From: Actinomycetota bacterium
GTDB taxonomy: Bacteria; Actinomycetota; Actinomycetes; Nanopelagicales; Nanopelagicaceae
Assembly: GCA_009704505.1 (NCBI GenBank)
Contig: WLEB01000008.1
Span: 1 to 33,018 of the forward strand
Direction of reading: 5' to 3'
Length of the DNA: 33,018 nucleotides
The notes below the pieces were generated by a model. It made no database searches. It was given only the letters and a program-made list of their open reading frames with translations, and was not told the DNA's origin. Each line of letters begins with the position of its first letter. Positions within the stretch are counted from its first letter, which is position 1. The position numbers and the translations under genes are program-made. Positions 23,763 through 33,018 of the stretch are shown piece after piece.

Positions 23763-24599
23763 GTGCTCGTAACCTCATGGAATCTGCTCCATGCAATGGC
23801 CATTCCCCCAACAAACGACATTTTGGGTGACCAGATAAAGCTTGGCCAGGGGATGCTAAAAATTAATGCGGATGTAATAGGCGTGCAAGAAGTAGATGAA
23901 AAACTAGAAAGATCAGGAAAAATCTCGCAGGTTCGATTACTTGCAGAATCTATGGGAGCGGCGGACTGGGCATTTGCTCCAAGTGTCATTGGAACACCAG
24001 GATTTAAATGGCGCGCAGTAAGTAACGGTGATTTGGCAATTGTAACTAACGATAATTCTCCCACAAACAATGGAGCAGAGTTAGTTGGTGGTTATGGAAT
24101 TGGCATCGCATCCAAGATTGCCGTCAAGCATTGGGATCGAATTGATTTAGGACGCTCAGTAATTGGTATGCCATTGATCATCCCAACAGAGGGAAAAGAT
24201 GGAAAACAAAAAGCAAAACCAATTTATGTTGCAGATGAACCTCGGGTAGCACTTGCTGCAACACTTGAAAATGGTTGGACTGTGATAAATACTCATTTAT
24301 CTTTTGTTCCATTTGTAAATCTCTTTCAGCTGCGAAAGATAAAACAATGGGCCAAACAACTGGGCAAAGAATATGGAACTCAAGTTTTAATCATTGGAGA
24401 CTTGAATCTTCCAAAGGGTATTCCAGCAATTGGCTCCAGCTGGAATTCACTGATCACTCAAAATACATACCCTTCATGGGGTGCAAAAATTCAGTTTGAC
24501 TACATTTTGAGTAACACGTTAAAAGCCGGTCAGTATGAAGTGTTAGAAACTGTCACGACCGGGATCAGTGATCATCTACCGATTCGCGTCAAGATCTGA
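23763..24599 (+). CDS. endonuclease/exonuclease/phosphatase (EEP) family hydrolase
   Basis: This 278-residue single EEP domain has the conserved metal and catalytic stations: SWNLLHA with Asn7, GVQEVD (Glu about 43), INTHLSF, IGDLNLP (Asp/Asn, about 220) and the terminal GISDHLPIRV (Asp-His). The family includes DNA and RNA nucleases, sphingomyelinase-like enzymes and phosphatases; the substrate cannot be told from sequence. No signal peptide is visible, so action in the cytoplasm is likely. The start is GTG, 6 nt behind TAGCCT, with no ribosome site. It converges on adnB with a 25-nt gap lacking a clear terminator. Confidence 0.85.
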   Translation: MLVTSWNLLHAMAIPPTNDILGDQIKLGQGMLKINADVIGVQEVDEKLERSGKISQVRLLAESMGAADWAFAPSVIGTPGFKWRAVSNGDLAIVTNDNSPTNNGAELVGGYGIGIASKIAVKHWDRIDLGRSVIGMPLIIPTEGKDGKQKAKPIYVADEPRVALAATLENGWTVINTHLSFVPFVNLFQLRKIKQWAKQLGKEYGTQVLIIGDLNLPKGIPAIGSSWNSLITQNTYPSWGAKIQFDYILSNTLKAGQYEVLETVTTGISDHLPIRVKI

Positions 24600-24624
24600 G
24601 AAGCCTAGGACTAAAATTTCTTTA

Positions 24625-27600
24625 CTACTTGCTCTGAACTTTAATGTCAGAGATTAGCTGAACAAGATCTGCTTCATTCAATAAATCTACTGGCTGATCA
24701 GTTATGCCAGTTGGAACGTAGTGAAAAGCTGCACTGACCTTTGAAAGTTCACATCCAGACAGCTTTGCCCACGCCAATCGATACATTGCTAGTTGAACTC
24801 GCGCAGATTCTCCTAATTTCTTTGAACCAGTTTTCCAGTCCACAACTTGATAACCATCTCCGTCTGAATAAATCGCATCTATTCGCCCTCGAATTAAAAC
24901 TCCAGCAATTGTTGTTTCAAATGGGACCTCAACACGGACAGGAGTTCGTGATGCAAAACTGCTCTTGAGCCATGATGCTTTTAGGTTTTCTAATGTTGAG
25001 TCATCTTCTAATGGATCTAAATAATCTAAATACTCATCACCAAACAAAGTTGCCGCATCAGAAAACTCTCGCTCCACCCATAGGTGAAAAGCGGTCCCTC
25101 TGCGAGAATACTGATCTTGGCCACGTGGCATGGGTCTGCGAATATTGAGTGCAAGTGCAACTGGGTCTTCATGGAGAGCAACCAAAGTCGATGTTGAAAG
25201 TCTGGTTGGAAGAGCAACCTCGATTACATCTTTTTTTTGCAGCTGTTGCTCTGTGATTAGTGATTTGGCATCTAAAATCCAGGAATTTACTTCTTTATTT
25301 TCACTTTCCGTTAATGGTTGCTCGGCCACTTGATTAAAGAGATCAACTGCGGTGTTAAATTGTGACCTCTTCTCTCCTAAGTAATCACGGGGCCATTGGG
25401 CGCTCTGAGGATTTTCAAGAGTTGGATTTTCGTCGCCTTCTTCAGGTGCAGGAACATCTGAAATCAATAAGCCGCCATTACTACTAGCTGATGCTGCAAT
25501 TATGTTGAAAATATTGCTAGGTACGACAGATCGTGAACCATCACGCCACCATGACGCCGTGCACAAAAGATGAGTCCTTGCTCTTGTTATTGCAACGTAT
25601 GCAAGACGCATCTCTTCACGCATTTTGATGTGATCTACACATTGGGTGCCAAATGCTTTGATTGCTTTTGCTGCTTCGCTGTTCTTCTCAATCCCATCAA
25701 ATGAAAATGTAGGAAGCTCTAGCGCGTCACCCCTTAGAGGAAATGGAACATGTTTTTCATTTTTCAACCAATTATCTGGATCGCTTTTGTTCACTCCAGG
25801 AAAAGTGCCCTCTGATAATCCCGGAACAGCAACTACATCCCATTCGGCACCTTTAGCCATGTGAACTGTGAGAATCTGAATCACATCGGTTCGCACTTCG
25901 GGTGCTCCAGCTTTAAGACCTGCCTCTTCATCCGATGCAACATCTAACCAATCTAGAAAAGCCGAAATAGATCCTCCTGATCGCTGAAATTTCGCGGCTT
26001 CATCTAAGAATCGATCTAGGTGCCTGCGACCAGTTTGTGAACCCTCACGCAGGACAATTTCTGTTTCTAGCGTTAAATAGTTTTCAATCTCGGTTATCAA
26101 ATCAGTGATCTGTCCACCTGAATAGGCACGTAATCGTCGAAAATCCTGTGCAAAAACAACTAAACGTTGATATCCAATGTCGCTAAAGGGAAAGTGTTTT
26201 GCCAGAGTTATCTCATCAAGTGCATCAATGATCGAGCCGCTGAATTGATCGTCAGCTTCTAACTGCTCTGGATTTCCTGCAGCAATCTTTTTTATGAAAC
26301 TCTTTGAATCAGCGTGAACTGATTTTGCTCGTTCTCGGCTAAATGAACCTAAAGCAGCGATGTCGCGTGGACCTAAATTAATTCGTGGACCAGTTAAATG
26401 GCGCATTAAAGAGGAACCAGCATCTGGATCTGTAATTATCTTCATTAAAGTAACAACATCGGCGACCTCTGGTATTTGGATTAGTCCACCAATTCCAATT
26501 ACTTCAACAGGTAATCCTTGTTGGCGCAGAGCGATTTCGATTGCAGGAATCTGACTACGCTTTCTAACAAGGACCGCGCATGACTTCAAAGCAGCTGGAT
26601 CCCATAGATTTTTAAAATACTCTCCAATTGCTGCAGCTTCGCTTTCAATCGTTTCATACACTCCATAAGAGAGTTCGCCAGCACCGGCACCGTCCCGTGC
26701 TTGAAGTTCTACAACTTGTTGCCCACCGCTGCTCTTAATCAGCTGACCCACTGCATTTGCTGCTGTCAGAATTATTCTGTCATTTCGAAATGTTGTTGGA
26801 AGTGAAAAAGTATGCGTTCCGTTTTGATTATCTATCTTTGGAAAATACTTTCCAAAAGATGCCATTGTCCCTGCTGATGCTCCGCGCCAGGTGTAGATGG
26901 CTTGAGAAGGATCGCCCACTGCCATGACTGGATGTCCAGCACCATATAGTGAAGAAAGCATTCGAACTTGTGATTGTGATGTGTCTTGATATTCATCTAG
27001 TAATACAACTTTGTATTTGCCACGCTCTAAGGTTGCAACATCTGGAAAGTTTTCTGAAATGTCTGCTGCTAGTGACATTTGGTCATCAAAAGAGAGTTCT
27101 CCTGCATCCTTGCGCCTTTGTAAAAAGCTTTCCACCATTGGAAGAAGAGCATTTCGCTGCTGCATTGCACGAACTACTGCTCGAGTTTCTTCATTTGTAC
27201 TGCCTGAGAACCTCTGCATCTGTTCTAACATTTCGTTATCAATTCTTTCAATGTCTGCTGGCTTTACTTGGTGTTCTAACATGAACTTTGAAAGACCTAA
27301 TAAATCTTTAATAACTGTGCTTACTGCGCTCTGATTGCGATAAGAATCATCTGCCCAGTTGCGAACAACATCGGATGCTATTTGCCAGATTGCAGCCTCA
27401 CCTAACGGCTCTGCATCAGCATCGATGCCATAGCGAATAGCATGTTCACTTAGAAGTTTGCCCGCATAAGAATGATAGGTAGTTACGTTCGTTCCAACAG
27501 ATGAAATGTGTTTAAACTCTGGTAGCTGTGCAAGTTGTCGCAAGCGCTTACGTATTCGAACCGAAAGTTCACCTGCAGCCTTGCGCGTGAATGTAAGTCC

Positions 27601-27834
27601 CAAAATTTGATCTGGTGTCGCTAAATCATTTGCCACTAGATATAAAACTCGATTGCTCATGGTCTCGGTTTTTCCAGAGCCAGCACCTGCAACAACCACT
27701 ACTGGTTCTAGACCACTTTCAATAATCTCTGCCTGGTGGCTTGTAATTGGTTTGATTTGTGAACCAAATTTAGGGTGAGCCTGTAATTTGGCAATAATTT
27801 CTTGCGGCGAGAACTTCACTTTGTCATTACTCAT
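24625..27834 (-). CDS. adnB: AdnB-like helicase-nuclease subunit
   Basis: This is a 1069-residue UvrD-type motor fused to a RecB-family nuclease. Motor motifs are AGAGSGKT (49-56), TFTRKAAGELSVR, LLDEYQDTSQSQ, GDPSQAIYTWRG, TTFRNDRIIL, LTVHMAKGAEWDVV and RLAYVAITRARTHL. The C-terminal nuclease carries GRID (Asp986) and VDWKTG (Asp999, Lys1001), so both activities look intact. In mycobacteria AdnA and AdnB form the dimer that resects double-strand breaks in place of RecBCD/AddAB; AdnB is the main motor. Length (1101 in M. tuberculosis) and order agree. The start ATG overlaps the adnA stop (ATGA), fitting equal production of the two subunits. Confidence 0.9.
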   Translation of the reverse strand: MSNDKVKFSPQEIIAKLQAHPKFGSQIKPITSHQAEIIESGLEPVVVVAGAGSGKTETMSNRVLYLVANDLATPDQILGLTFTRKAAGELSVRIRKRLRQLAQLPEFKHISSVGTNVTTYHSYAGKLLSEHAIRYGIDADAEPLGEAAIWQIASDVVRNWADDSYRNQSAVSTVIKDLLGLSKFMLEHQVKPADIERIDNEMLEQMQRFSGSTNEETRAVVRAMQQRNALLPMVESFLQRRKDAGELSFDDQMSLAADISENFPDVATLERGKYKVVLLDEYQDTSQSQVRMLSSLYGAGHPVMAVGDPSQAIYTWRGASAGTMASFGKYFPKIDNQNGTHTFSLPTTFRNDRIILTAANAVGQLIKSSGGQQVVELQARDGAGAGELSYGVYETIESEAAAIGEYFKNLWDPAALKSCAVLVRKRSQIPAIEIALRQQGLPVEVIGIGGLIQIPEVADVVTLMKIITDPDAGSSLMRHLTGPRINLGPRDIAALGSFSRERAKSVHADSKSFIKKIAAGNPEQLEADDQFSGSIIDALDEITLAKHFPFSDIGYQRLVVFAQDFRRLRAYSGGQITDLITEIENYLTLETEIVLREGSQTGRRHLDRFLDEAAKFQRSGGSISAFLDWLDVASDEEAGLKAGAPEVRTDVIQILTVHMAKGAEWDVVAVPGLSEGTFPGVNKSDPDNWLKNEKHVPFPLRGDALELPTFSFDGIEKNSEAAKAIKAFGTQCVDHIKMREEMRLAYVAITRARTHLLCTASWWRDGSRSVVPSNIFNIIAASASSNGGLLISDVPAPEEGDENPTLENPQSAQWPRDYLGEKRSQFNTAVDLFNQVAEQPLTESENKEVNSWILDAKSLITEQQLQKKDVIEVALPTRLSTSTLVALHEDPVALALNIRRPMPRGQDQYSRRGTAFHLWVEREFSDAATLFGDEYLDYLDPLEDDSTLENLKASWLKSSFASRTPVRVEVPFETTIAGVLIRGRIDAIYSDGDGYQVVDWKTGSKKLGESARVQLAMYRLAWAKLSGCELSKVSAAFHYVPTGITDQPVDLLNEADLVQLISDIKVQSK

Positions 27835-30800
27835 TTCTCATTCACCGCCCGTCCATCACTTTGAACTGGGCAGGATTTTCTAACAGAGCAACCCTTACAG
27901 CGTTTATTAACAGTGGCGAAGAAGGTTGCAGCGGCCATACCTTCGCCAATACTTTCAATCTTCTCTTTTATTTCTTCTATATTGATAGATCGCTGTTCAC
28001 GAATAGCAGCTCCTGCGCTATCGGTGCCTAAGTAGACAAGTTCTGCTCCTGCACTAGTCACTCCATCGCTAAATCCACCCTCTGCAATCCCTAACTGATA
28101 GCTAGCTAATTGAAGGTTCTTCTTGGCCTCTTCCTTTGTAATGGCTGTGTTGCCGGTTTTAAAGTCAATTATGAAAAGTGAACCATCTGCTTCAACTTCA
28201 AGTCGATCGACTGTTCCAATGATTCGAGCACGACCTAGTTTTATATCAAACCGAATTTCTGCGCCTTTAACTTCTCGCGGTGTTTGTTTGTGGTACTCGA
28301 CGAATTTTTCTAGCATTGTTACTGCGGTTTCTAAGTTTGAAGCACTTACCCAACCACTATTGGGATCAATTAATTTCCATGAACTTTCTAAACTAGCAAT
28401 TAACTCACTCTTTGATGTCCCTGGTTGCTCCACCATCTTTGCTGCAAAAGCGTGAATGGCAGAACCCAGTATCTGCGCAGAGCTGTCTCCATCTGTTCCG
28501 CCGTTGTTTTGTAAAAACCACTTAACGCCACATTCAATAAATGATTCTGCTCCGCTTGGAGAGACAATAACTTCCTTATCGCTATCAATCACAGGCAGAT
28601 CGCTACTTAATGCAACAGCGCCAATCCAACTATCAGGATGTGCTAAAACAATTCCGTTATTACTCATTGACTTAAGGAGTTGCGCAGCAGTTTGTGCATT
28701 CTCACCATGTAACTGTGCGCGCAGTTCTGCCACCAATGCTGGAACTGTTATAGGGCGAGGTACCTCTGTAACAACTCTAGACTCTTCTTCATCTTCGTGA
28801 AGCATTACTTCGATTGCTTCAAAAAACTGTGAAGGTTCTTCATCTTCTCGCTGGACTGCAGTTATCAAAAGTGTTTGTGTTGCACGTGTTAGCCCAACAT
28901 GAAATAAACGTTGCTCATCTTGCATAAGGCCATTGGCTGCAATTACATCTAATTGATCGCGTGGAATATCTGGATTGCGATCTCGTTCTACTAAGCGTTC
29001 TGCGCCCAATAATGTAGATCGTTGCTTAAGGTTTGGCCAGGTACCTTCTTGTAAACCTGCAATTGCAACTAAATCCCACTGACGTCCTTTTGCACTGTGA
29101 ACTGTCAGAATTTCAACAAAATCAGGTCGAACACCCTTTGCCGTAATTACATCCCCTGCAATATCTTCAGTAGAGATTTCATTTATAAATGCAGCAGGTC
29201 CTGATAATGGAAAACGCTCTGAAAAACGTGCAGCGCTATCAAATAACTGCATTACGGCATCTAAATCTCGATCAGCAGCAGCTGCGCGTAATCCAAAGCG
29301 CAGAGATTGGTTTTGCCATGCGCTAGATAATTTCTGGCCATCACTAGTAACTGCGTTGTCCCAGATAGCCCACAAAAGTTCATCGGCCGTTGCTTTTTTA
29401 TTTCGTGCTACCGCCCGGGCGCTTTTCAATAGTTTATGGACCCGCAGCACACTTTCGGCGCCTTCGATGTTTAAATCTCCGTCATCGATGGCATCAATTA
29501 GTAACTGCGCGCCCGATCTTTCATCACCTTCTGGGCGCGCGGTGATTAGTGCTCTGCGAATTCTCCGTAGTGATATCGAATCGGCTCCGCCAAACTCACT
29601 GAGCAATAATCGCTCTGCGGTATCTAGATTGAGAGGTTGTGAATTGATTGCTACTCGAGCTAAAAGTAAATATGGAGAGATCGCAGGATTTCCAGCTAAC
29701 GCTTGTAACTCTGATGCAACTGGAATTCCTACTTGTGAAAAGGCTCTTCGAAGCGCCGACGCTGTTACTCCTGGAGTACGAAGAATCACGGCCATTTTGC
29801 TGTATTCGATACCGCCGCGAAGATGGGCACTACGAAATTGATGGGCAATAAATGCCGCCTCTTCTGCCCCCGATCTAAAGCGATGAACACCGACGTGGCC
29901 AAGATCTTTATTAACGCACGTTCTTTTGCGTGTCAGAGAGGAGCCGCGAAAACTTTGTACATAACTACTGCCAACTTCACATACTGCCTGGGAGTTTCGA
30001 TACACATTGCTCAGAACAAACTCCTGTGAGCGATAAGGATCCATCGCGCGCGCTAATCCATCTGGATCTGCACCGCGAAATCTACCCACGCTGCTATCTG
30101 CATCTGCGCAGATAACTAGGTCTTGACCTGCAAGTAAAGATAAAAGTTCGCGTTGTGCTGGATCTGTTTCTTGAAACTCATCAACCATTATTGTTGTAAA
30201 TCTTGTGCGAAGTTGGTCTAGCAATTCTGGGTTATTGCGCAGATGCAGTGAGGCTCGAGAGATGATCTCGGATGGATCAATTCTTAGTTTTGCATCTAGA
30301 GCAGAGATCTCGCGCATGACCATCGAATTGACGTATCGCTTCCAAAAAGCGGCTGCGGCAGACCAATACTTTTCACCCTCACTTTGCCCGAGTTTGGCTA
30401 ATTGATCCGGACCTATTCCACGCTCTGATGCTCGCAAAATTAAATCGCGAAGCTCTCGAGCAAAACCATGTGTTGTGAGCGCTAAGTGAAGATCTTGTGG
30501 CCATTCTTTATAGCCATCGTCAATGTCGCCCTGAAGTAGTTCTCGGATATAGCTTTCTTGTTCTGGGCCACTGAGCAAAATCGGATCGGGATCACCTTTT
30601 GCTTTCATCTTTAAAATTGAAAAGGCAAGTGAATGAAACGTGCGAGCCAATGGTTCAAACATTGTTTTCGTTGTGCGCAATGCAATTGCATCACGAAGTT
30701 GTGAAGCTGACTCACGACCAAATGTGATGAGTAAAATTGAATCAGGATTTTGTCCTGCATTAATCCGTGAAAGTGCAGCTTCAATTAGCACCGTTGTTTT

Positions 30801-30932
30801 GCCTGTGCCAGGACCACCTTGAACAACAACTGGCCCACCACGGTATGCAACTATTGCAGCCTGCTGGCTATCGAGTGCAACCGGAGCAGCCTGAAGTACT
30901 TGTCGTACTAGGGTAAACGGCGCTTTACTCAC
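27831..30932 (-). CDS. adnA: AdnA-like helicase-nuclease subunit with iron-sulfur nuclease domain
   Basis: This 1033-residue protein is the partner of AdnB in break resection. Motor motifs are GGPGTGKT (39-46), IMVDEFQETDPAQ, the LTVHSAKGRQWDLV segment and RLFHVGLTRATQTL. The nuclease domain has GTVDRLE (Asp909) and IDFKTG (Asp923, Lys925). Cys801 upstream of it, and C1012, C1015 and C1021 after it, form the one-plus-three cysteine pattern of the AddB-type [4Fe-4S] clamp. The GTG start (30930-30932) lacks a Shine-Dalgarno. No promoter is certain in the 105-nt gap to typA, which contains a 27-codon ORF (30942-31025). Confidence 0.9.
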   Translation of the reverse strand: MSKAPFTLVRQVLQAAPVALDSQQAAIVAYRGGPVVVQGGPGTGKTTVLIEAALSRINAGQNPDSILLITFGRESASQLRDAIALRTTKTMFEPLARTFHSLAFSILKMKAKGDPDPILLSGPEQESYIRELLQGDIDDGYKEWPQDLHLALTTHGFARELRDLILRASERGIGPDQLAKLGQSEGEKYWSAAAAFWKRYVNSMVMREISALDAKLRIDPSEIISRASLHLRNNPELLDQLRTRFTTIMVDEFQETDPAQRELLSLLAGQDLVICADADSSVGRFRGADPDGLARAMDPYRSQEFVLSNVYRNSQAVCEVGSSYVQSFRGSSLTRKRTCVNKDLGHVGVHRFRSGAEEAAFIAHQFRSAHLRGGIEYSKMAVILRTPGVTASALRRAFSQVGIPVASELQALAGNPAISPYLLLARVAINSQPLNLDTAERLLLSEFGGADSISLRRIRRALITARPEGDERSGAQLLIDAIDDGDLNIEGAESVLRVHKLLKSARAVARNKKATADELLWAIWDNAVTSDGQKLSSAWQNQSLRFGLRAAAADRDLDAVMQLFDSAARFSERFPLSGPAAFINEISTEDIAGDVITAKGVRPDFVEILTVHSAKGRQWDLVAIAGLQEGTWPNLKQRSTLLGAERLVERDRNPDIPRDQLDVIAANGLMQDEQRLFHVGLTRATQTLLITAVQREDEEPSQFFEAIEVMLHEDEEESRVVTEVPRPITVPALVAELRAQLHGENAQTAAQLLKSMSNNGIVLAHPDSWIGAVALSSDLPVIDSDKEVIVSPSGAESFIECGVKWFLQNNGGTDGDSSAQILGSAIHAFAAKMVEQPGTSKSELIASLESSWKLIDPNSGWVSASNLETAVTMLEKFVEYHKQTPREVKGAEIRFDIKLGRARIIGTVDRLEVEADGSLFIIDFKTGNTAITKEEAKKNLQLASYQLGIAEGGFSDGVTSAGAELVYLGTDSAGAAIREQRSINIEEIKEKIESIGEGMAAATFFATVNKRCKGCSVRKSCPVQSDGRAVNEK

Positions 30933-30941
30933 AGTCGTAAT

Positions 30942-31025
30942 TCAACCGTAATGGACTGACGAATCAGGGATATCACGGCCAGATTTAAATGCTGTTACTG
31001 CAGTTTTTGCAAGCAGGTCCGGCAT
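30942..31025 (-). CDS. possible 27-codon small ORF between typA and adnA
   Basis: ATG (31023-31025) to TGA (30942-30944) encodes MPDLLAKTAVTAFKSGRDIP plus seven residues. It fills most of the typA-adnA gap and ends 9 nt before the adnA start. No ribosome site is visible; TAATCT lies 9 nt upstream of the ATG. It could be a small protein or a leader ORF, or may be a chance reading. I see no family resemblance. Confidence 0.2.
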   Translation of the reverse strand: MPDLLAKTAVTAFKSGRDIPDSSVHYG

Positions 31026-31037
31026 ATAAATCAAAGA

Positions 31038-32957
31038 TTAGTTGGCGTTGAGGTTAGCCTTCTTTTGACGTGAGGTTGCGCGAGCTCGCTCATCTCCGTT
31101 AAGGGTTACCTTGCGGATACGAACAACGGCAGGTGTTACCTCCACGCATTCATCTTCGCGGCAAAACTCCAACGCACCTTCCATGTTTAATTTCTTTGGT
31201 GGAATTAAACGCTCTGATTCATCTGTTCCTGAAGCACGCATGTTTGTCAGTTTCTTTTCGCGTACGCAGTTAACATCCATATCATCACTACGTGAGTTCT
31301 CACCAATAACCATTCCTTCATACACTTCATCACCAGGTTCAACGAAAATAGTTCCGCGATCCTGAGTTCCATAGAGTGCATAGGAAGTAACTGTTCCCAT
31401 TCGATCTGAAACAAGTGACCCTGTTCCGCGGGTACGGATATCTCCATACCAAGGTTCGTATCCATCAAATACATGGTGTAGCAAACCAGTTCCGCGAGTT
31501 TCAGTTAAAAACTCTGTACGGAAACCAATCAGACCACGTGATGGAACTTTGTAATCAAGTCGAATCCAACCGGTTCCATGATTAACCATTTGCTCCATGC
31601 GACCCTTACGCAAGGCCATCAATTGAGTAAGCACACCAAGATATTCCTCTGGTGCATCAATAGTTAAACGCTCCATTGGCTCAGAAAGTTTTCCATCAAT
31701 TGTCTTAGTAACAACCTGTGGCTTTCCAACTGTAAGTTCAAATCCCTCACGCTTCATAATTTCAACAAGAACTGCGAGCTGAAGCTCGCCTCGGCCTTGA
31801 ACTTCCCACGTATCAGGTCGCTCAGTATTTAAGACACGAAGTGAAACGTTACCTACTAACTCCGCATCCAAACGTCCCTTTACTTGGCGCGCTGTTAGAA
31901 GTTTTCCACTCTTGCCTGCAAGTGGAGACGTGTTAATACCAATAGTCATAGAAATCGATGGCTCATCCACAATGATTGGTGGCAATGCATGTGGGTTTTC
32001 TATGTCTGCAAGAGTTTCACCCAATGTAATGGTCTCTATTCCTGCAACAGCAATAATGTCGCCAGGGTGTGCCTCTAATGCAGGTACACGCTCTAATGCT
32101 TCAGTAATTAATAGCTCTGAAACTTTAACTCGTTCTACTGTTCCATCAGTTTTCATCCAGGCAACTTGTTGGCCTTTTTTGATTACACCTTCGCGCACAC
32201 GACATAGTGCAAGACGACCCAAGAATGCAGAAGAGTCAAGGTTTGTAACGTGTGCTTGCAACGGTGCACCTTCGTGATATTCAGGTGCAGGAATTGCAGA
32301 GAAGATCGTGTCAAAGAGAACATCTAAGTTTTCTTCAGCTGGCATTCCACCATCTGCGGGGCGAGTTAATGATGCACGACCTGCTTTTGCAGATGCATAA
32401 ACAACTGGAAACTCAATCTGATCTTCAGTTGCATCTAGATCTAAGAATAGTTCATAGGCCTCATCGACAACTTCTGCAATACGTGAATCTGGGCGGTCTA
32501 CCTTGTTAATAAGCAGGATAACTGGCAAGTTCTTTTCTAATGCTTTACGCAAAACGAAACGGGTTTGTGGCAATGGACCCTCTGATGCATCGACTAACAA
32601 GATAACGCCGTCAACCATTTCAAGACCGCGTTCAACTTCGCCGCCAAAATCAGCGTGACCTGGAGTATCGATAATATTTACAATTGTGTCACCGCGCTTT
32701 ACAGCAGTGTTCTTTGCAAGAATCGTAATTCCCTTTTCGCGTTCTAGATCCATTGAATCCATCATGCGATCTTGACCTTCACCTTGAACTTTGTGTGCAG
32801 CAAAAGCACCTGATTGCCACAACATCGCATCAACTAATGTTGTTTTGCCGTGGTCAACGTGAGCAATGATGGCAACGTTACGAAGGTTCTCGCGCTTTTT
32901 TACTGGCAAACCATCTAGGTGTGGCTGGCGCTTACTTGCAAAGGGTTTATTAGACAT
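31038..32957 (-). CDS. typA: ribosome-associated GTPase TypA/BipA
   Basis: TypA is an EF-G-like translational GTPase needed for ribosome assembly and growth under cold and other stress. The 639-residue protein has AHVDHGKT (G1, 32-39), DTPGH (G3, 97-101) and NKVD (G4, 151-154). The domain II, III and V regions and the TypA-specific C-terminal domain follow, with the tell-tale [18 protein letters not shown] segment. The ATG at 32955-32957 follows a GGAG site and overlaps the ychF 3' end by 8 nt, so it is probably read from the ychF transcript. Confidence 0.96.
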   Translation of the reverse strand: MSNKPFASKRQPHLDGLPVKKRENLRNVAIIAHVDHGKTTLVDAMLWQSGAFAAHKVQGEGQDRMMDSMDLEREKGITILAKNTAVKRGDTIVNIIDTPGHADFGGEVERGLEMVDGVILLVDASEGPLPQTRFVLRKALEKNLPVILLINKVDRPDSRIAEVVDEAYELFLDLDATEDQIEFPVVYASAKAGRASLTRPADGGMPAEENLDVLFDTIFSAIPAPEYHEGAPLQAHVTNLDSSAFLGRLALCRVREGVIKKGQQVAWMKTDGTVERVKVSELLITEALERVPALEAHPGDIIAVAGIETITLGETLADIENPHALPPIIVDEPSISMTIGINTSPLAGKSGKLLTARQVKGRLDAELVGNVSLRVLNTERPDTWEVQGRGELQLAVLVEIMKREGFELTVGKPQVVTKTIDGKLSEPMERLTIDAPEEYLGVLTQLMALRKGRMEQMVNHGTGWIRLDYKVPSRGLIGFRTEFLTETRGTGLLHHVFDGYEPWYGDIRTRGTGSLVSDRMGTVTSYALYGTQDRGTIFVEPGDEVYEGMVIGENSRSDDMDVNCVREKKLTNMRASGTDESERLIPPKKLNMEGALEFCREDECVEVTPAVVRIRKVTLNGDERARATSRQKKANLNAN

Positions 32958-33018
32958 TGAATCGAAACTCCACTACATCTCCATCGGCCATTACATATTC
33001 CTTGCCTTCCATGCGGAC
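32950..33018 (-). CDS. ychF: ribosome-binding ATPase YchF, C-terminal end only
   Basis: Only the last 22 codons are in the window: VRMEGKEYVMADGDVVEFRF then NV and the TAA stop (32950-32952). The ending [10 protein letters not shown] is the highly conserved tail of the TGS domain of YchF/Obg-like ATPases. The rest lies beyond the right edge. It overlaps the typA start by 8 nt. Confidence 0.85.
   Translation of the reverse strand, partial: VRMEGKEYVMADGDVVEFRFNV

Noticed and set aside
29356-29841. 161-codon open frame on the plus strand inside adnA
   Set aside because: It is antisense to a well-supported helicase-nuclease gene, has no ribosome site or family resemblance, and its serine/arginine-rich composition is typical of a shadow frame.

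Overview
The window reads as a chromosomal segment of a streamlined, low-GC actinobacterium. Nearly every gene family points to Actinobacteria: SigR/RsrA, WhiB7, AdnAB, the fused 2-oxoglutarate dehydrogenase Kgd, UvrD2, NudC, UPF0182, a YlbL-type Lon-fold protease, and Ni-superoxide dismutase with its protease. The coding sequence is AT-leaning, spacers are short, and several starts sit 6-7 nt behind a TANNNT box. That combination fits freshwater acI-type lineages (Nanopelagicales), but this placement is an inference from gene content and was not checked by a search. No mobile element, phage gene, rRNA or CRISPR array is visible.

Layout. 1-1080: start of a DUF5679 small zinc-ribbon gene, a YgjP/SprT-like metallohydrolase, and an intergenic region with a candidate structured small RNA on the plus strand. 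1081-6571: a DUF2342 zincin-like protein (minus) behind a SigR-type promoter, diverging from a small membrane protein, a YlbL-like serine protease without an evident PDZ domain, and a UPF0182 membrane protein. 6655-6771: initiator tRNA and a palindromic terminator. 6794-12230 (minus): aroA-rsgA-hisN-copA, with two ATGA overlaps. 12308-14488 (plus): the SRAP protein YedK, then sigR-rsrA-hotdog thioesterase. 14491-15235: divergent sodN and sodX. 15237-18959: kgd. 19103-20232: an SDR and a four-helix membrane protein. 20248-20988: whiB7 with a long leader holding a 51-codon upstream ORF and a strong terminator. 21106-23735: uvrD2 and nudC. 23763-24599: an EEP-fold hydrolase. 24625-30932: adnB and adnA. 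31038-33018: typA and the 3' end of ychF.

Functional themes. The centre is a redox and stress block: SigR with its redox-sensing zinc anti-sigma factor, Ni-SOD with its maturation protease, and a copper-exporting ATPase. A SigR-like promoter precedes the DUF2342 gene, so this block may control a neighbour in the window. The right half is DNA maintenance: the AdnAB resection machine, UvrD2, NudC and, further left, the abasic-site protein YedK. From memory, gene order matches two blocks of the Mycobacterium chromosome: UPF0182-YlbL-DUF2342-whiB7-uvrD2-nudC-adnBA, and sigH-yedK-aroA-rsgA.

The most interesting regulatory object is the whiB7 leader, which has the parts of a translation-coupled transcription attenuator. 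The next is the roughly 80-nt foldable transcript unit near position 1000. Its compensating G-U pairs favour the plus strand, and it has a promoter-like and a terminator-like flank.
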